Source of the DNA: UBA1195 sp045598025
Lineage (GTDB): Bacteria; Bacteroidota; Bacteroidia; Bacteroidales; WCHB1-69
DNA length: 16,911 nt
Reading direction: 5' to 3'
Assembly (NCBI GenBank): GCA_045598025.1
Contig: JAZLLH010000046.1
Coordinates: 1-16,911, forward strand
In this document: piece after piece, positions 14,595 to 16,911 of the stretch
How the letters are laid out: each line of letters begins with the position of its first letter
How positions within the stretch are numbered: position 1 is the first letter of the stretch
Notes under the pieces: model-generated
What the model was told of the DNA's origin: nothing
The model's database searches: none
What the model saw: only the letters and a program-made list of their open reading frames with translations
Program-made: the position numbers and the translations under genes

Positions 14595-15641
14595 ATGATT
14601 GAGAAAAGAATAACGGTTGACTCCGCCGATGTCATGGAATTATACGGCGTAAACAACGACAATGTCATTTTTCTGGGGCAGTTGTTTCCTCAATTGCGTC
14701 TGGTGGCCAGAGGAACGGATTTGCGTGTCATCGGTGACGAAGAACAGATCCGTCTCTTTTCGGATTATTTTGAACGCATGTGTCAGTATTATCACAAATT
14801 CGGCCGTATCCGTACCGATGACATGCTTCGGCTTTGGGAGGACGAAGCTGCAACCGATGCATCCATGGAAGGCGACATCATTCTGTACGGACGGGACGGG
14901 AAAGCCATCCGAGCCCGGACGCCCAATCAGTTGCGCATGTTGCAGGAGGTGGAAAAAAGCGACATGATTTTTTCCATCGGACCGGCAGGTACGGGGAAAA
15001 CCTATACAGCCGTTGCTTTGGCCGTCAGAGCCTTGAAAAACAAGGAAATCAAACGCATTATCCTGACGCGTCCGGCTGTAGAAGCAGGGGAAAATCTGGG
15101 TTTTCTTCCGGGAGATATGCGCGACAAACTGGACCCTTATCTGCAGCCGCTTTATGATGCCTTGCGCGATATGTTGCCGCCGCAGCGTCTGCTCTCCTAT
15201 ATGGAGGACAAAACGATAGAAATTGCACCTTTAGCTTTTATGCGCGGACGTACCCTGGACCATGCCTACGTGATTCTGGACGAGGCACAGAATGCAACTT
15301 CCACTCAGTTGAAGATGTTTCTGACCCGCATGGGAGAAAATGCGAAATTCTTCATTACCGGTGATGTGACGCAGATTGATCTGCCGCGTCATCAGCAGTC
15401 CGGTCTGATGCAGGCCACGCGTATTCTGAAGGATATTCCTGGAGTCAGTGTCATTTTTATGGATGCATCAGACATTGTGCGTCACCGTTTGGTGACACAT
15501 ATTGTGGCAGCTTATGCGAAGCAGGAGGCGGCCGATGCCGAGAGGCAGAAGGAAAGAGAGGCGGCCCGTGAACAGGAAAGGCTTTCGGCTGGAGAAAAAA
15601 TACAGACGGAATCGGGAAAGGAGAACGTATGCACAGCCTAA
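14595..15641 (+). CDS. phoH: PhoH-family ATPase
   Basis: This 348-residue cytoplasmic P-loop protein has Walker A GPAGTGKT (129-136, K135) and Walker B VILDEAQN (226-233). Family motifs are LTRPAVEAGENLGFLPGD, the FITGDVTQIDLP sensor-like motif and the SDIVRHRLV arginine segment. The N-terminal region (about 1-95) is the short domain that precedes the PhoH core. PhoH proteins are ATPases linked to RNA handling and are widespread in bacteria; the precise role is unclear. After the core (about residue 309) there is a roughly 40-residue Glu/Arg/Lys/Ala-rich tail that may be helical. It begins 1 base after the AsmA gene, and its end overlaps the next gene by 13 bases. Confidence 0.95.
   Translation: MIEKRITVDSADVMELYGVNNDNVIFLGQLFPQLRLVARGTDLRVIGDEEQIRLFSDYFERMCQYYHKFGRIRTDDMLRLWEDEAATDASMEGDIILYGRDGKAIRARTPNQLRMLQEVEKSDMIFSIGPAGTGKTYTAVALAVRALKNKEIKRIILTRPAVEAGENLGFLPGDMRDKLDPYLQPLYDALRDMLPPQRLLSYMEDKTIEIAPLAFMRGRTLDHAYVILDEAQNATSTQLKMFLTRMGENAKFFITGDVTQIDLPRHQQSGLMQATRILKDIPGVSVIFMDASDIVRHRLVTHIVAAYAKQEAADAERQKEREAAREQERLSAGEKIQTESGKENVCTA
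15617..15623 (+). promoter_or_regulatory. Strong Shine-Dalgarno for the 25-residue-repeat gene
   Basis: AAAGGAG lies five bases upstream of the ATG at 15629, inside the end of phoH. Strong Shine-Dalgarno sites are uncommon in this window, so this one supports 15629 as the true start and separate ribosome loading on top of coupling with phoH. Confidence 0.6.
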
Positions 15642-16045
15642 CAGACTATGACGTAAAGATACTGATGGGTTTCAATATGTGCCTGCAGAAGAAGGAGAAT
15701 TTCATGGAAATCTACCTTCGGGCTTTCCCGGAACTGGCTGCTTTAGCCGCCAGTATCAATTCCGATACAGAGGCTTTTGACTGGCTGCTGAAAAACGGTT
15801 ATCCGGAATTTGCTGCTTTGAGCGATTCCATAGATGACGAAGATGAAGCCACGGAGTGGCTGAAACGCTATCATTGTGATTTCCTTTCCGTGTTCGCTGC
15901 AGCCTGCCGCAAGGAAGAGGAAGCAATGCAGTGGTTCAGGGACAGGGATTTGAAAATGTACCTGTTATTGATTGACACCATACAACGGATTTTACTTCAG
16001 CAGGCCTTGGATGCCTCCAATGTACACAAAATCCGCCGTACGTAG
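15629..16045 (+). CDS. Unrecognised protein of tandem 25-residue helical repeats
   Basis: This protein has 138 residues and I do not recognise a family. It consists of repeats with an exact 25-residue period: P34-Y58, P59-C83, D84-L108, a partial repeat from K109, and a weaker one before (9-33). Aligned positions are striking: Trp at 52, 77 and 102; Glu-Ala at 48-49, 73-74 and 98-99; small hydrophobics such as AAL in the first half of each unit. Each unit looks like two short helices, giving a small solenoid, so protein or RNA binding is possible. It has no signal or membrane segment, so it is probably cytoplasmic. The start overlaps phoH by 13 bases with a good Shine-Dalgarno, so it is likely coexpressed with phoH. 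Function is unknown. Confidence 0.75.
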   Translation: MHSLTDYDVKILMGFNMCLQKKENFMEIYLRAFPELAALAASINSDTEAFDWLLKNGYPEFAALSDSIDDEDEATEWLKRYHCDFLSVFAAACRKEEEAMQWFRDRDLKMYLLLIDTIQRILLQQALDASNVHKIRRT

Positions 16046-16087
16046 TTATTTGTAGCCCTCCCCGAAAATAGGGCGGCATAAAATGAC

Positions 16088-16130
16088 TTGAATAAATTGT
16101 ACATCATTTATTTGAATAATATTGCATCAT
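16088..16130. repeat. Imperfect direct repeat, 24-base period
   Basis: Copy 1 (16088-16107) is TTGAATAA, ATTG, TA, CATCAT. Copy 2 (16112-16130) is TTGAATAAT, ATTG, CATCAT. They differ by a one-base insertion and a two-base deletion and lie 24 bases apart, about two helical turns. This suits a regulator binding two sites on the same face, but AT-rich DNA makes chance likeness possible. Confidence 0.45.
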
Positions 16131-16271
16131 AACATATCAGTTTCTTGCCCAAATTCCTGGGCGGAGCAGACCGCAGGCCGGCCGTTCGTGTATTTCGATT
16201 ACAATGCCAAGGAACTTGATGAGGAGACGAGCCTTTGCATACGTGTTGAAAAAATAATTGTTAATTATTAG
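16122..16271 (+). other. Short open frame, coding-like, possible gene remnant
   Basis: This is a 49-codon frame from TTG 16122 to TAG 16271. Its middle, translating as AEQTAGRPFVYFDYNAKEL followed by DEETSLCIRVEKIIVNY, has a protein-like composition rather than the Ser/Arg-rich look of chance frames. GC content rises in this part compared with the flanks. It has no ATG start and no ribosome site. It could be the C-terminal scrap of a displaced gene or a small peptide; I do not recognise it. Confidence 0.25.
16253..16269. repeat. 7-bp inverted repeat, 3-base centre
   Basis: AATAATT, GTT, AATTATT is a perfect inverted repeat of AT pairs, 72 bases before the AAA-ATPase start. It is too weak for a terminator; an operator is possible. 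Confidence 0.4.
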
Positions 16272-16341
16272 TTGTTCATTGAACTCAGCATTGCAATAAA
16301 CGGCCTGGAAACAGCGTTGTATTTGCCTAAAACTTTGTATC

Positions 16342-16911
16342 ATGGAACAGTTGCTGAAAAAGATGCCCATCGGCAAGCAGGATTTTGAGATGCTCCGCAA
16401 GGACGGCTACGCCTATGTGGACAAGACGCGCTTTGTATATCGGCTCGTGAACACGGGAAGGTATTATTTCCTTTCGCGCCCGCGGCGTTTCGGGAAGTCC
16501 CTGCTGCTGTCGACCTTCAAGGCCTATTTTGAAGGCAAGAAGGAAGTCTTTGAAGGCTTGGACATCATGCAGGTAGAAAAGGAGTGGACGGTGCGTCCGG
16601 TGCTTTTCCTGGACCTGAACACCGAAAAGTACGATGCGCCGGAAGTGCTTGCCGGGAACCTGCATTCCCAGTTGAAGGATTGGGAAGCCCTGTATCCTAC
16701 GGGAAAGGAAAACTATTCGCTCAATATCCGCTTTGAGGCCGTCATCCGCCGTGCGGCGGAACAGACGGGACACCGCGTGGCCATCCTCGTGGACGAATAC
16801 GACAAGCCCATGCTGCAGGCCATCGGCAAACCGGAGCTGCAGGAAGCCTACCGAAACACGCTCAAGGGCTTTTACGGCGCACTGAAATCCATGGATGCCT
16901 ACATCAAGTTC
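16342..16911 (+). CDS. AAA-ATPase-like / PD-(D/E)XK (DUF1703-type) family protein, 5' part
   Basis: The first 190 codons are visible; the gene is cut by the window edge. The start MPIGKQDFEMLRKDGYAYVDKT (from residue 8) and YFLSRPRRFGKSLLLST, with the atypical Walker A RPRRFGKS (46-53, K52), are hallmarks of the AAA-ATPase_like family (PF09820). Walker B is ILVDEYDKP (D151, E152). Full-length members run to about 500-580 residues and end in a PD-(D/E)XK nuclease-like domain; that part is outside. These genes occur in many copies in Bacteroidetes genomes and have no firmly established role. The coding DNA is visibly GC-richer (about 55% over 16381-16500) than the AT-rich spacer before it, which suggests a separate origin from the phoH operon. 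Confidence 0.9.
   Translation, partial: MEQLLKKMPIGKQDFEMLRKDGYAYVDKTRFVYRLVNTGRYYFLSRPRRFGKSLLLSTFKAYFEGKKEVFEGLDIMQVEKEWTVRPVLFLDLNTEKYDAPEVLAGNLHSQLKDWEALYPTGKENYSLNIRFEAVIRRAAEQTGHRVAILVDEYDKPMLQAIGKPELQEAYRNTLKGFYGALKSMDAYIKF

Larger units (their letters stand above)
16046..16341. other. AT-rich spacer with repeats, no confident gene
   Basis: About 296 bases separate the repeat-protein gene from the AAA-ATPase gene. The spacer contains two weak hairpins (GCCCT/AGGGC at 16055-16074 and GCCCA/TGGGC at 16147-16162) without T runs. It also contains an imperfect direct repeat (16088-16130), a short open frame with coding-like composition (16122-16271) and an inverted repeat (16253-16269). 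I see no convincing terminator or promoter, although ACTTTG just before the ATG at 16342 is one mismatch from a -7 box. Confidence 0.6.

Noticed and set aside
16055..16074. Hairpin after the repeat-protein gene as a terminator
   Set aside because: The stem is five base pairs with a ten-base loop, and no T run follows.

Overview
The window reads as a Bacteroidetes chromosome, most likely order Bacteroidales. Evidence: Shine-Dalgarno sequences are mostly absent; both tRNA genes have a TAnnTTTG-type -7 box; the lipoproteins look Bacteroidales-like; there is a Wza lipoprotein with the LLYLQD start and a fused Wzz/BY-kinase typical of capsule loci in that order; and a Bacteroidetes-type AAA-ATPase lies at the right edge. 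Genus is not assigned. All protein genes are on the + strand; only the two tRNA genes are on the - strand. || Layout. Bases 2-598 are the 3' end of a HipA-family kinase toxin. Bases 615-2894 carry a surface-glycan modification block: CE4-like deacetylase, left-handed beta-helix acyltransferase, second CE4-like deacetylase. After a 180-base AT-rich gap come GtrA-like flippase, Wza-like export lipoprotein and Wzc-like tyrosine kinase (3076-6977), the export and length-control end of a capsule or exopolysaccharide locus. A DMT/EamA transporter follows at once, and its 3' end runs antisense into tRNA-Glu(CUC). Next is a pair with a 4-base overlap: an ABC exporter and a ProX-type prolyl-tRNA editing hydrolase, closed by tRNA-Lys(CUU). 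From 10387 there are a MORN-repeat lipoprotein and then a tight run: small lipoprotein, AsmA-family protein, PhoH ATPase, and an unknown protein made of exact 25-residue repeats. An AT-rich spacer of about 300 bases with several repeats leads to the 5' end of a GC-richer AAA-ATPase/PD-(D/E)XK family gene cut by the window edge. || How they fit. The left third builds and exports a modified cell-surface polysaccharide. The middle holds two tRNAs whose promoters share 21 of 22 bases and whose terminators are embedded in the 3' ends of the converging protein genes. The right third is an envelope/RNA-housekeeping operon (AsmA, PhoH) ending in an unrecognised repeat protein. I saw no CRISPR array, insertion sequence, prophage or rRNA. 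The most unusual things are the 25-residue repeat protein coupled to PhoH, the (Gly-Tyr)15 tail of the BY-kinase, and the protein-coding/tRNA/terminator overlap at 7862-7932.
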